From contig CM062810.1 of the NCBI GenBank assembly GCA_031772625.1, forward strand, positions 455,767,731 through 455,831,730: a DNA stretch of 64,000 nt, in the 5' to 3' direction. Shown piece by piece: positions 10,261-23,346 of this stretch (positions are counted from its first letter, which is position 1; every line of letters begins with the position of its first letter). The notes beneath the pieces were generated by a model. It was not told where the DNA came from and searched no databases. It saw nothing but the letters and a program-made list of their open reading frames with translations. Position numbers and translations under genes: made by a program. The stretch comes from Pinus tabuliformis. Lineage: Eukaryota > Streptophyta > Pinopsida > Pinales > Pinaceae.

Positions 10261-12929
10261 AGATCTAGTCAAGGGATCTATAGTTATGTTCTAATCAAGG
10301 GTTAATGTATTGGGGTTTATGAAGGCTTATACGTGTTTTTCACATTCTTTGAAGATATTCAAAAAGTTTTGATTTTCGTCTTTTGATTGGAGTCTTGAGC
10401 ACTCCCCTTGCACCTATTACAATTAGCAATGACCCTCTTCCTTATCGCAGGATCAAGGACACTCCCATTGTAAGAATCATTCTCATATAAATATTTTACC
10501 TAAATAATTATTTGCTGAAATTTTATCTTAGGTTCTTTGGTTTGAGACAGAGCTTCTTGTATGTACGCTATTAGAACTAGATTTATGTTACGAGATTGAA
10601 TTTTTAAAATCATATGCATTTTTTTAGCCATTATAACTCTAATGTGGTGTCTATATTCATGCAGAGAAGATTATTTTATTTCTCTCTTATATGTGTCTTA
10701 TGATTTGTTGGGTTCAGATTATAAATATTGAGGTGTGTTTCATATTTCTGTACACTTTTTAGTTTATTACAAAGAATTAAAGCTCATAGAACTGGATTTG
10801 TGTTATGGGATTAAACATCAGATGCATTTGTTTTAGCCATTGTAACTCTAAAATGGTGCCTATATTCATGCATAGAATATTAGTTTATTTCTCTCTTATA
10901 TCTGTCTTAGTCCTTTGTTGGGTTCAAATTACAAATTTTCAGTTATGTTTCATATTTGGGTACACTTTGTAGTTATTGTAAAGATTTGAATGGATTTTCC
11001 ATGCATGCAAATAAGATTAATTTCTTTGATGAATACTTCTGAGGATTTTTAACTTTGGGTTTCCATATTTGGATATATTTTTTTACATATTTTATAGTTC
11101 GATGGGGTAATGGTTGGGTGGTTTTGAACTTCTAGTAAATTTGTTTATATATATAGGGAATTTTAGAATCAATGATGCCATTGTCTATCGGTTAGTTTTA
11201 GGTGACACATATGTCATTGGATGAGTTCTTCTTGGGTTCTTAGGGAACTAGTCTTACTTGGTTTGATCCTTATTTGTAGGAATCCTCCTCTCCTCAGTAT
11301 ATTTTACATAAATACATAGAAACTTCACGAGCTAGGAACCAACATTTGATCTGAAACTACTTATGCAATGGGAAGGGTCAAAATATTAACTTCAAACTTC
11401 AAGACAACTACCAAAACAACAAAGACTAAAAATCCATCCAATGTGGTGGAGTCAAGTTGCTTTGTCCTATGGGAGACGATGCCTAATATGTAGTATGTGG
11501 CACTTGTAGTAGGCGTAAAGTAAGTTCATATAAATAGAATAGTGTTTGTAGAACAACTGTAGAAAAATTGGCAATCATACCTCTGTCCAAGAACAGATTC
11601 TCTATGAATCTGTGTCATGCATGCATGACTCAGAGAAATAGATAACAAACACTTTTCCCTTTTTAATCTCTCTTACTTTATCCTTCAATTCAGTTTTTTG
11701 TTTTATGGTGCAGTCATACCATCACAATTTTCGTTTTAGCTCAACACACATGGCTCCATGTTTTCTTCACTGGACTTTGTTTATTTGAATCTACCCGTGG
11801 ATCGTGTTTTTTTTTTTCATTTTCAATTTTTGTATTGTTTGGACCACTAACCTCTCAACACATTCTAGTTTCATTGGGCATCATTGCTTTGAAATGGCCA
11901 AACTTTAGCACATGTGTACAAGTTTTTTCTTTGAGGTACTTGTCTCGAGTTGCGTTGATCAGGTTAGAATTCTTATGCAAACCTATATTTCTTTGTGATA
12001 TTTTAGGAGGATCAATTAATGAGGAACACAACTATTGATATAAGATGAGTGTGAAGGAAGGAATTTTCCATTATTTCCTATAGGTACATATCAAAAATTT
12101 TCATCTTTATGTAATTGCATCTAGCTTCTTATATTACAAGGTTAGATTCCTAAGTTGGTAGAACATATTTTATTGAAAGACGCATGGGGAGACCTGGCTT
12201 AGCTCTGGTTCATGGTGATTCAAGAGATTTGTTGAAGGAGCCACTTACAGGTGAAAATAGTGAGAAAACTTGGTTGCTTTTAATGTTTGTAGATGAACAC
12301 AACTTGGTATTCATGGATTAGAGCCTTCCGATCATGTCAGGTACACTTCAAGTGTTGTATGGGAGGAAGTAAATAAGCTATGCTCAATAGCAGGGCTTAT
12401 GATTGGAGTGAACCTCTTTCAATATTGCTTGTAGGTGATATCTATTATCTTCGGGGCATTGAGAGATCTTTCACTTTCTAATTCTTATATTACTACTTCA
12501 TATGAAGGTGTTACTAGGTTTAATGTGTTTGTACAATGACAAAAATTTGCTATCATTTTGTATTTTATAATCTAAACTTATTTATGAGGATTTTCTTGAT
12601 TAAAACCCCATAACTAGGGAGGATTATTAAAATAAGAAATTGCCTAGATATATTGTTTTTTCTATTCCTTGATTGTAAACCCACCAATGTCATGATGACC
12701 TTGTAATGTAAATTAATTAGGGTAGAATAAGTGGAAAATTAATTAGGGTAAAAATTCCACTTATTTTTATTTTATATGAATTATTGCAGAAGTTTATAAT
12801 AAACTTGTATAAATCTGTAATTTATTTGAATAATAACAATGTTGGTAAAATTTATAATTTTTTTGAATATTAACATGTTTTACTTAAATTTTTTAGTTTT
12901 ATTTTTTAAATAAGATGATCTATTCTCTC
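10261..12929. other. AT-rich non-coding DNA with a tandem duplication
   Basis: About 2.7 kb contains no supported gene. The only structure I can support is the 215 bp tandem duplication at 10573-10995, listed separately. A 67-codon ORF at 11835-12038 has no family features. Confidence 0.4.
10573..10995 (+). repeat. 215 bp tandem duplication
   Basis: Copy 1 starts at 10573 (AGAACTAGATTTATGTTA) and copy 2 at 10788 (AGAACTGGATTTGTGTTA). Matching blocks follow in the same order: TTTTAGCCATT(A/G)TAACTCTAA, CTATATTCATGCA, TTTATTTCTCTCTTATAT and GTTGGGTTCA. The copies differ at scattered positions, so the duplication is not recent. Confidence 0.85.
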
Positions 12930-13137
12930 ATAATTTAAAAAAATTATATGATCTCTAAATAGAAAAGTAATGTTGGTTATTATATAAAAAAGAAGTGATT
13001 TTCATATTTATTTCGTCGTCCATATGAGGTAATATAGTTTCTTATAAAAAAATATGAGTTATATATCTATATATAGAAAATGTTGCTAAAAAATATATAT
13101 TTTAATGTTGTATAAAATAAAATATCCAATGTGAGAT
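12930..13137 (+). repeat. tandem unit copy 1, left part (split by the LINE)
   Basis: This segment continues at 18359 on the other side of the LINE. Together the two parts match the unit at 18680-19150: shared landmarks include CTCTAAATAGAAAAG, TTTTAATGTTGTATAAAATA and ATATCCA(A/G)TGTGAG. Confidence 0.75.
13119..13137 (+). repeat. target-site duplication, left copy
   Basis: AAAATATCCAATGTGAGAT occurs here and again at 18340-18358, flanking the LINE. The length is 16-19 bases, depending on how the leading A residues are shared with the poly(A) tail. Confidence 0.92.
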
Positions 13138-13138
13138 T

Positions 13139-13716
13139 GATCAGAGACTGGAGACTGAGCAGACTGGAGGAAACCCTACTCGGTGCGAGGAAGATACCGA
13201 ACCAAATAATATGGAAAAAGATGTAGGGGAACCTAATAGATCTCCTGACAAAGTGTCATCTGACAAGCGTCCCGTCGATTTCATTCCTACCACACCTCCT
13301 CCTCCAGCATGCTCCGGTCCAATGGAGGAGATCATCACAACATCGGGTATGTTATTTCCTACTTCCCCTCTCTCTCCTCCTGTATCTAGCTTTTCTAAAG
13401 ATATTGCATCTCATACATGCATGGGTACTTCCCCCCTTTTTTTCCACCCTCAGACTCTTTGGCTCTCCCGCGAACCCTGGGTTTCATCCCTCCCTCCTCC
13501 CTCATTTGCTCCCTCCCCCCTCCCCCTCCCATCACTACCCCCAGCATCCCATCCCTGATTTCAACCTCCCTCCCTTCTATCCCCCCCCTCTCCCCCCCTG
13601 TATCCCCCCGGTACCCTCTCCGCTCCAGATCGAAGGATAAGGGTTTTGATGCGATTGGTCTGGACCCTGTGATTCCCCTGGCCTCCCTTAAATCGTCCAG
13701 GGAATGCCCTTCTTAG
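13139..13716 (+). pseudogene. LINE ORF1 C-terminal fragment
   Basis: The frame is open from the very first base of the element to 13558, with no start codon, giving a Pro/Ser-rich low-complexity tail. The downstream frame 13417-13716 continues this style and ends with RYPLRSRSKDKG and a basic region, so a frameshift in the C-rich runs around 13500-13600 is likely. In plant L1 elements ORF1 is an RNA-binding protein with a zinc knuckle; that part is missing through truncation. Confidence 0.6.
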
Positions 13717-13820
13717 ATAACTAAAGCCAAACACAATGCGGGTTAAGAAGTTTCCCTCGGGAGACAGAAAACCATTGACAGGGCCCTTAGAGCAAGCAAT
13801 GGCCCTCTACCTCACCCTCC

Positions 13821-16800
13821 ATGAAATTCTTATCCTTCAATTGCAGAGGGTTTGCTAGCCCTCCAAAAAAACTAGCACTCAGAAGACTGCTCACATCGAC
13901 TGAGCTGGACATCATTTTCTTACAAGAAACCCTATGCTCGGCTGTCTCTCTTATTTCCACTCTTAACTCATGGCTGCCGAACTGGACCTTCCATGCCATG
14001 GATGCATCCAGGAGATTAGGAGGTACTGCTATAGGCTTCTCTAATAAGTCTATGGTTCTCAAGAACTTATGGGGAGGCAGAGGTTTCATTGGTATAGACA
14101 TATATTCCCACACACTTGAATCTGAAATCCGTATTATGAACGTATATGGCCCATGTGTGGATAGGGCAACATTTTGGAGGTCCCTTCTCGACTCTGAGCT
14201 CTTGCAGGCTGACAACATCATCCTGGGAGGGGATTTGAATTTCTCGTTGGGATACTGTGAATCCTGGGGTCACTCGGCCCAGGTTGATAGCCTCTCTGAC
14301 ACTATCTCTACCTTACTCGAGGAGCATCAGTGGGTAGACATTCCTTCAGCCAGGATTCAATATACTTGGTCTAACAATCGCAGTGGTGACCACAGTCTTG
14401 CAAGGAGACTAGACAGATTTCTTATCAAAGAAGCCTTCTTAAATGCTCATCCTCGTATTAGGCAGTGGGTTGGTACTGGAGGCATTTCTGATCATCGGCC
14501 AATATTTTTGGAACTGTCGGATACCAACCAGAGGATTAAAAGCCCCTTCAAGTTCAATGCCTCCTGGCTCAAGGATCCCTCCTATATTCAACTGGTATCC
14601 AATTATTGGAAATCTAACCCTATCATGGAACGTGAGGATCATATTGTTGGCTTTATCAGAAAGTTGACAGAACTTAAGAGGATCTCTAGAAATTGGGCAC
14701 ACCAGAAATGGAAAAATGATGACAATATTTTGAGGGAGGCAGAATGAGCCATAGCCTCATATGAGGACTCATCTAATGGTACCTTCTTATCACAGGAAAA
14801 CAAGGACCTATATACTTCCCTTGTCTCGAAGCGTTCCCAAATCCTGAAAGAAAGAGAGGAGAGCTGGCGACTTAGAAGCAGGGAAATTTGGCTCTCTAAA
14901 GGTGATAACAACACTAAATTCTTTCATAAATTTGCCAATGGAAGAAAAGCCATAAATACTATTTGGGAACTTCACAATGGACAGGGTCAAGTTGTATCAT
15001 CTCAGCAGGATTTGTCTAGATTAGCCATGAGCACTCTAAGAGTACCCACAAGGCACCTAGAGAAGTGAATATTTTGGAAATTATGGGGGTTGTTGAACTT
15101 TTCCCTAGGTTTGTGCAGCAAGAAGACTCAGAGAACTTGATGATGGAAGTGACAAAGGAAGAACTTGAAGCTACTATAAAATGGTTCAAGAAAGATAAGA
15201 GCCCTGGACCTGACGTGTCGACCATTGAATTCTATATTACCTTCTTTGATATCCTTGGGGATGATTTACTCAAGATTGTGGAGGATTATAGAAGAAGTGG
15301 AAATATTTCCTCGACCATCAAATCCACCTTCATTGCCCTCATTCCGAAATCTGATTTCCCTTACTCCTTCAATGACTTCAAATCCATCTCCCTTTGTAAC
15401 TGTCTGTACAAGACTATTACAAAGATCATCGGAAATCGCCTGAAGCCGATCCTATCTAGACATATAACTTCTGAGCAGTTTGCTTTTCTAGAGGATTGAC
15501 AGATACATGAGGAGATTGTCACTGCTCAGGAACTTCTTCACACTATGCAGACGAAGAAGCAGAAAGGCATGATTTTGAAAGTGGACCTCTCGAAGGCATT
15601 CGATAGAGAAAATTGGCTCTATATTAGATTATTATTGACTCATCTGGGGTTTCCCTTTGCATATATCAAGTGGATCATGAGCTGCATCAAGGATGTATCT
15701 TACAATGTTTTACTAAATGGGGAAGCCACACCATTCTTCCTATCTGAGAGAGGACTCAGGCAGGGATGTCCTCTCTCCCCTCTCCTATTTTTACTTATAA
15801 TGGAAGGTTTAAGTAGATCCATCATTGCTACCCGCAATAGAAATCAACTGGTTGGTATCAAGATTTCGGAGAATCTATATCTGACCCATCTATTGTTTGT
15901 TGATGACGTTCTCATTTTCTTAAATGGCAGCATTGGAGACTCCACGGTCCTACAGAATATATTCAAACTCTTTCAGCAGGCAACCGGGATGATAGTTAAT
16001 GAAGGAAAATCCACTATTACCATCTTTGGATGCTCTCAACATGAGACCATCTTCACCACCCAGCACTTCCCTTTCACCGCTCTGAATTTGGAAGATGGAC
16101 TTAAATACCTGGGCTTCTAGCTCAAACCCCTTGGATACAGGATTGCAGATTGGATGTGGCTTATTGCTAAAGTGGAAAAGCACCTACAGATGTAGTACCA
16201 TAAATATTGTTCCCGTGCTGGTAGATTAGTACTTATTAAGGCTGTGATTGAGGCCACACTTGTTTTCTAGATGACCCTTGCATGGATACCGAAAGGTATT
16301 CTGAACAGGCTCCAAAGTACATGCTGCAGATTCTTATGGAAGGGTAACCAACCAAGGAAAATCATCGCTTGGGCCAAATGGGACAAAATTACAATACCAA
16401 AAAGATGGGGAGGGTGGGGCATCAAGAGGCTTGATCTGTTTTCGAAAGCACTAGCAGCAAAGTTTAGCTGGAAACTCATCACTTCCAACAGTCTCTAGTC
16501 CCGGGTTGCATAAGCGAAATACATCTGGCCCATGAACCTGATGGACTGGTTTAGACAGATACATGAAACAAATAACAACATCTCCAACATTTGGAAGGCG
16601 ATGATGAATGCACTACCTCTCCTGCGACAAGGCATCACGTGGAGAATTAATGAAGGAAATGTTGTTCGTATAGGCACGGATCCATGGGTGGGTTGTGGCA
16701 ATGCTCACAGATTTCCAGCAGACTTGATTAGGTTCCTAAACAGCAGGGGCATCACCCACATTAAACACATTGGGGACAGAAATAATTCTACCTTTCTTCA

Positions 16801-17889
16801 GCAGGCATGGAAAGCGGCTCATGACTTGGACATTCCCGAACAATGGCGACTTGATTGGCAGCAATACACCGAAGCACTCACTCAAGCACATATCTGCCTG
16901 ACTGATGAACCGGATGAGGTTATTTGGGCATTCACAAAGCACGGAACATACTCCCCTAAAGAAGGCTACATCAGGCTCATGGAACCTTACAAGCCTCAGA
17001 CCATCAATCCGATCTGGAGATTACTTTGGAAGCTCAAGGCTACCCCCATACCCATCTATTACTATGGAACATACTGTTTGACAAGATTCCTACAGGTGCC
17101 AATCTGATGAAAAGATCCTTTCATGGCCCTTTTCAGTGTCATCTGTGTCGACTTGATGAAGAGAGTACTGAACACCTCTTCTTAAATTGCCCAACCTCAA
17201 AAGAATATTGGAATTGCATCATTGCACACTATCCATCCCTAAAAGCCTGGCATGGACACAACATTCTGGATGCTTGGATTTCTTGGTGCCAAAACCATAT
17301 GGGAAAAGCTAGGAACATGCCCCTTCTAGCCTGCTGGGCTATATGGATTGCTAGAAACCATTCCATATTCAACCTCAAAGCCCCCCATTGGCCATCTATA
17401 CTGCTCCATACCATCGCTGAATTTGATCTCCTTCCCGAGGAGGATACCAACACCCCTCCCCACACCATCATTCCTGAAATCATAGACAAATCAAAACCGT
17501 GGGCATATTTCGATGGTTCTGCAGAGGAGGCAGGATGTGGTGGAGGAGCCATTCTTTTCCTAAATGATACCCACTGCTTTAAGATCCAAATCAATCTATG
17601 AAGGGGTACTAATAATTTTGCTAAACTCAGTATGACAAAACATCTCATACATTTTTCCTTAGAACAGCACTGCAACCATCTACACTTGTTTGGTGATTCC
17701 AAAATCATTTGTAACTGGCTTAATAATGCATCTCATTGGAATGCATTTTCTTTGCACCATATACTAGGAGAAGCTCAAGGATTGATATCCTCTTTTGACT
17801 CCTTTCTTTGTTGCCACATTTACAGGGAACAAAACACGGGGGCAGATCAACTTTCAAAAGAGGCAACGCATATACAAGGCAATGACTAG
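13821..17889 (+). pseudogene. LINE ORF2: endonuclease, reverse transcriptase, RNase H
   Basis: ORF2 would nick the target and reverse transcribe the element RNA in the nucleus. The AP endonuclease (13821-14550) has FNCRG, LQET, GGDLNF, RLDRFL and SDHRP, so its active-site pieces are present. The RT (15065-16120) shows SKAFDREN, RGLRQGCPLSPLLF and FVDDV, keeping both catalytic Asp but with Val for the usual Ala. A Cys/His knuckle (CHLC..STEHLFLNC) lies near 17140-17190. The RNase H starts with YFDGSA near 17508; the Glu expected after GTNNFA is Lys, and FGDSK and GADQLSKEA follow. Frame changes occur between 14747 and 15065 and near 17040-17100. In-frame stops at 14745, 15497, 16118, 16193, 16268 and 16496 each fit one C-to-T or G-to-A change. 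Confidence 0.93.
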
Positions 17890-18339
17890 CTGATACAAGA
17901 GGAAATTCATGGTTCCTACCATCAATACTACCACGGACATTTTGTAGAACTTGGTCAAACTGGGCTATAAGCCCCAATTCTCTCTGCTCGCTACTGTATA
18001 AATTAGGTTTCTTATATATACTTCAGTGGTTCGTATATATGACTTTGCACATACAGTTTTTGGTTTTGGTACATAGTTTATCTCTCTCTGCGCAGAGACA
18101 ATACAATTTTGGACTGTTTCTCCCTATCTGTTGAGAGAAGGCATAGACATAATGTAGTTGATAACAGACTCCCTGTGTGGAGTAACAGTGGTTAAGCTTT
18201 TATATCTATTTTTTGACAGTCTTATGTATCTTGACAGGCAATCTTGCCTCCACATGCATATGCCTCAGCATCTACAAAATGTAATTTGTTATATATTAAT
18301 AGAAATTGCGACTTTTTTCATGGGAAAAAAAATAAAAAA
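17890..18339 (+). other. LINE 3' untranslated region and A-rich tail
   Basis: After the ORF2 stop about 430 T-rich bases lead to an A-rich tail interrupted by one T, which merges into the right target duplication. A 65-codon ORF at 18158 is not supported. Confidence 0.8.
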
Positions 18340-18358
18340 AAAATATCCAATGTGAGAT
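18340..18358 (+). repeat. target-site duplication, right copy
   Basis: Exact match of the 19 bases at 13119-13137, directly after the A-rich tail of the LINE. Confidence 0.92.
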
Positions 18359-18640
18359 ATGAATAAGATATTTTAAAATGAATTAATTATGACACATAAT
18401 TAAAATTATATTAATAATAAAAAAATAAATTTAATGTGGGGTAATAAAATGGCTAGTTGCACTTGTTATGTATTCTATATAGCATTGAAAAATACAATTT
18501 AAACAATAACAAATTACATATTTTTTTTTACACCCCAAAATAAGTTTGCACTTAAAGAAATTTGATCCCTCTAGGCTCATGTTAGATACATGCTTAAGAT
18601 GGATCTATGATGTGTGAGTCGAGAGGTTCATTCTATAGCG
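18359..18640 (+). repeat. tandem unit copy 1, right part
   Basis: Continues the unit broken by the LINE. Landmarks shared with 18905-19150 include ATGAATAA(G/A)ATATTTTAA, AATAAGTTTGCAC and TTAAGATGGAT(C/T)TATG. Confidence 0.75.
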
Positions 18641-18679
18641 TAGTATGATAGTATGAAGGCAATGTGTAAGTATGTTCGT

Positions 18680-19150
18680 CCCCCTTAAAATAAAAATAAA
18701 TTATTCTCTAAATAGAAAAGAAATGTGGGCTATAATAAAAATAAAAGAAATGTTATGCATATTTAATTAGTTGTCAACATGACCTAATATAATTTCATTT
18801 AAAGTAATTAGAAGTAAAAAAATATGTGACTGATATTTCAATATATAGAAAAAAATGTCACAAAAGTAAATTTTAATGTTGTATAAAATAAATATCCAGT
18901 GTGAGTTATGAATAAAATATTTTAATATTAATTAATATTAACTCATAGCTAAAAATGTATTAATAATAAGAAAACTTTAATGTTAAAATGACTCAATACA
19001 CACATTATGTAATGTATATAACAATGAAAAATAAAATTCAAACAATAAAAAATTACAAATTTTTCTTACAGTTTAAAATAAGTTTGCACCTAAAAACTTT
19101 ATATCCTTATAAGCTCATATTAGATTCATTCTTAAGATGGATTTATGTGT
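18680..19150 (+). repeat. tandem unit copy 2
   Basis: A second copy of the ~450-500 bp unit that the LINE interrupts, in the same orientation and separated from copy 1 by a few dozen bases. It is uninterrupted and diverged at many positions, so the duplication predates the LINE insertion. Confidence 0.75.
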
Positions 19151-22100
19151 AACAAACTGGATTTCCAACTACTTATTTTTTATTTTACTTGAATATATAG
19201 TAATAATCTATTACAAAATAAAGTTTCCTTCTAATTGTAATCCACCAATCCAATATAAGAGCCTATACAATAACTCCTAATGCATGTTCCTAATCGTTCG
19301 TTGGTAAACCCTGTGAGCAATGAAATGTTATATCCATATTGTTTTGTCAATACCTACGAGGTGGTTATTGAGAGTATTAGCCCACAATGTCCTTTCGTTG
19401 ATTGATGGACATATATCTGGATTAAGTAATGATTTCCATATGTTTATAATTATATTTATTTTGATTATAGGGATTTGTAACCTTTTATCTACTACCATGA
19501 CATTAAGGATGTCAATTTCCACACATGGGATGTTGTTTACCTACTATACATGTGTTTATATTGGCTATTAGTGAGTTCACCATTCCAATGCCCATTTTCA
19601 TACTCATTGTTATATTTCAATGAGAATAACACTTTGTTGATTTAATTATGTGTCTTAATGTATTAATAAATTAAGCTTATATCAGACTACCTCCACTACA
19701 ACTCTAGCGCATACACTAATTGGTACATATTAATCTACTTTACATACAGGGGATCTTTATTTTCCCTTAATTCGTGTAATTAAAATAAAAAATATACACA
19801 TGGCCCAAATATTGATTAATCTTATTACTATTGGTGTAACAATTCCATCGTCTCGACATAATTACTTGTGATACAACTCGAACCAATGAATGTTGTGTAC
19901 CCCATTCCAAATTCATATGAGAAAACTAGTGCATAGGTTATGGAAATATAATACTAATGCTTCAAATGAGTTGAGCTATGTTTCCAATAGTTTGAGCTAT
20001 CAAGGTGTCCTCCGCTATTATGCAACTTACTACTATATGTAATCTCTAGATGGTATGCACGATGAATTTAATTTTTATATTCTTAAGTTATCAATGCATT
20101 ACTCATAAATGCACATTATAGGTATTTTTATATGGTCATATTTCCCAAGGTTATGAAAAGTTTATAATGAATATTAGGCCCCACTTCGAGGTTAATATGC
20201 TAGTTACCATGATCTAAGCATTATTTATGACCCTTGCGTGTACTTTCCTCGAAAATTTAACTAGTCAACCAACTATAACCACATCCATCATCTTCTCTTA
20301 GAGCTCATGTGATAGCCATTTTTGTGATTGGAGGGTTATGCAGTAGCATCTCGGCAACAGAAAAGAGATATGTCACATCAAACAGTTGAATTTTATTCTT
20401 GAACACTGTGTCATACTTTTTTTTTTGCACCCTAAATGTGATGACACTGCATCATTTCTCTATCTTTTCGTTTCCAGATAGCATTGCCATGACACTCTGA
20501 GTTTTTGTTCGACATATGGTTCTCTGGTTCGTAGAACTTTGACTTGGTGTTCTTACAAGTATATCCTTTTTACCTTCTTTTATTAGTTTAAATTCTTTTT
20601 TGTTTTGGTTTTCTTATGGAAAATCATTACTGGTTTTTCTAAATCCTTGTTTCATTGTACTTATAGGGTTATTACATATATGGGTGATCACTACTCCGAC
20701 CTAGAACACTATTTAAATGTTGGGGAAGCAGTTTTTGGGGTTCGCTCTCTGGTTTACGCAATCTTCTCTAGCTGCTAAGGAATCTTGCTTCCACGGTCAG
20801 TTTTGGGGAGATGATAGTGTTAGTAAATTTTGGGTAAGAATGTAACACAAGATTTAGCATTCAGATTCCAACATCTTAATCTGGATCCTTAGACTCACTC
20901 GGTTATCTCAACTATTATTGTATATTTTTTTTCTCCTCCGATTCATAATGAGGAGCAACACCAAATGGCCTTGTTAACCTAGTTTATCTCTTGTTTGCAG
21001 GTTTACACAGAATTTTTATTGTGGATAAGACCATGCCTTCTAGTAAACCTTATCATGCAATGAATACTCGCACTCGCATTGCATCATGTTAGACGATTTA
21101 AATTTATGACGTGATGGAATTGGCTAATTCCTTATTCAGGAATTTGAGCATTTGAGCATGTTATATAATGATACCATGCCCAAGTAATGGGAAACTATGG
21201 TCATGGGCCTCTAAATTAGACATAGATTAAGGCCCGTCTCACCTTCGCCCATCTCACCTTCAGCATATTAATACTCTCTTTTTGCATTAGAGAATGTATT
21301 TTTAACTTTAACATGTTCATTAAGAAGGTTTATGGATAATTGCATATTTGTGCCTGATATTATTTATTTTTGTGGAATATTGTGAGAATATTGGGCATAT
21401 TATGAAGATTTGGCGAATGCGATAATTTAGGGACTTGGTCCCTAGTACATAAGGATTAATATTAAATAATAAATCAAAAAATGTATTCTAGAATTATGGC
21501 ACAAATTGTGGAGCTCCAATAATTGAGAAAATGTAGGAATTTGTTTCGTGCCATTTATTGTAGATTGTTAGTATTGGAAACCACATCTACTGATCAAGGA
21601 ATTTTGGTGGGAAATCTTCCCCATTTTATGGGGAATGATTCCTAATTATTTTTTATAATTACCAAGTCAAAAATTTCTGTATGGTGGATATTTATTAGTC
21701 TTTTTGTGGAGAAAACTCATATTTTTGTAGCTCCACTGTCATTTCTTGTGGGGATGTAATTATATTTGTGGAAATAATGATGGTTGGTGACATGTTAAGC
21801 TTCTAGATCTTCTTCTCATTCATAGGAATATGAGTTTCCTTTGGCTTAGCCATCTCAAGAGCCTCACATCCCCTTTTTAAAATTTTATTTTCTTCCTTTC
21901 ACTTCTTATTCACATGCATCTCTTGTTCTTGTCCTTTTTCTATTTCTGCATTTACTATTAATTATTTCTTGTTGTAGGATTTGGTTAAATGGTTGAACTA
22001 AGTTAATTTGTAGGATAAAAAGAATCAATTCATCATTGGAAAAACTTTGGAAGGTCATATTAATCAACAAGTTGCTTGGATTAGTTTGTTTATAACAAAA

Positions 22101-22985
22101 TATAGATTTCTCGAAATCCTTTGTGGCAAATATTAGTAAATTTATGCTATTTTTTAGAGAATTCTAATGAGATTCAATCGAGCTATTTACACTTGAATTA
22201 TATCACAAAAAATTATAGTTAACAAAAAAAATTACCCCATTTCATTTGCAATTGATTAGGTTAGGCATTTGATAGATTCACTAGTTCACTAGTTCTCGAA
22301 TTTCCAAATTTTAGACTAGTAATTTTCTACCATCTTTTAGCATGGGTTAACAAAGGTATTCTTGAGTGATTCCACTTGGAATGAAGACATAAGACATCCT
22401 AGCCAATAAAAAAATTGTCCCACATAATTTGTATTTGATTTGGTTGGCCATTCGGTGAATTATAACTCCCTATAGAAAATTTATTGTTTTGTGTAGTAAA
22501 CTACGTGAAACCGTGTAGTAACCTTCCAATATGCATACACTTGCCTAGGTTCACTCAAGAAGCATGGATATTTTCCCTTCAAGTTGAATTAAGACAAGTA
22601 CGATCTAAAACAATTATTAGGGAAGACTAAATACCACTTAAGACTTGCCTCTTTACCCATGCAACACATTTTAGTGATTTTGGGTGATTGACATATTTAT
22701 GAAATGGATAATACAATGATGATTGTCAAATCCAATGAAATCTATTAATGGATATAAACTCTTTGAAATTTAGTAGTTTACATTTGCTTCATGATCTTCA
22801 ATTTATGCAATTGGAATTTGTTTCTTTCCTTGTACTTTCTTTCTTGCAATAGGTTAAGATTTCCATTTCAAGCATTTCATTTTCTACAATTAGTTTAGGA
22901 TTTGACTTCAATACATGCACTCCATTACATCATGATAGTAATGGAAAGATACATTGTATGTTGAACATATATTGTCAATACCTCG
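19151..22985. other. AT-rich DNA, nothing coding recognised
   Basis: Nearly 4 kb hold only short chance ORFs. By position the right end (perhaps from 21.5 kb onward) may include the 5' LTR of the gag remnant at 23.3 kb, but I could not find a second LTR copy to define it. Confidence 0.35.
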
Positions 22986-22992
22986 TAGGTTT

Positions 22993-23000
22993 TTATAAAC
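22993..23000 (+). promoter_or_regulatory. TATA-like box before a PBS-like site
   Basis: A TTTTTATAAACCCC sequence lies about 80 bases before the PBS-like site at 23076. It could be the TATA box of a plus-strand LTR, but the distance to the PBS is short and the LTR is undefined. Confidence 0.25.
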
Positions 23001-23075
23001 CCCAGGTTTATAATTAAAGTTGCTAGCCTTGAGAGTTGCAACATTCTTGTTGCAATATCGAGGCTCATAACTTTT

Positions 23076-23095
23076 TGGCATCGCTCCAAGGGAGG
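23076..23095 (+). other. degenerate primer-binding site of a Ty3/gypsy element
   Basis: TGGCATCGCTCCAAGGGAGG resembles the TGGCGCCGTTGCCGGGGA-type tRNA primer-binding site of many plant Ty3/gypsy elements, and a gag remnant on the same strand begins about 250 bases downstream. The match is imperfect; the placement is the stronger argument. Confidence 0.5.
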
Positions 23096-23346
23096 TGTCA
23101 AAGTATGCATTATTTTCTTCCCTAATCGATTAATTTATTTTTAATTTATACAAAAACACAAAAATTTCATTAGGCATCTTGCATTGCATTAGCATTGTAA
23201 TTCAATTTTGTTTTTTATAAAACCAAAAAAATAATACTTCTCAAACACAAACTCCCCCCATTTGATCACGTGGTGTAGTAAGAGCCACAACACCATTCAT
23301 TCTTGTAGGCAGAAGAATAAGAGGTGGTAGAGAAGGAAGAATAAAT

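Larger units (their letters stand above)
13138..18339 (+). mobile_element. L1-type LINE, 5'-truncated, with RNase H tail
   Basis: The element is bounded by an exact 19-base duplication and ends in an A-rich tail (18323-18343). It begins inside ORF1 without a start codon, the usual result of incomplete reverse transcription. It encodes the ORF1 C-terminus, then ORF2 with AP endonuclease, reverse transcriptase, a zinc-knuckle region and a plant-type RNase H. Length is about 5.2 kb. It inserted into copy 1 of a tandem duplication. Several stops and two frameshifts show it is dead. Confidence 0.93.
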
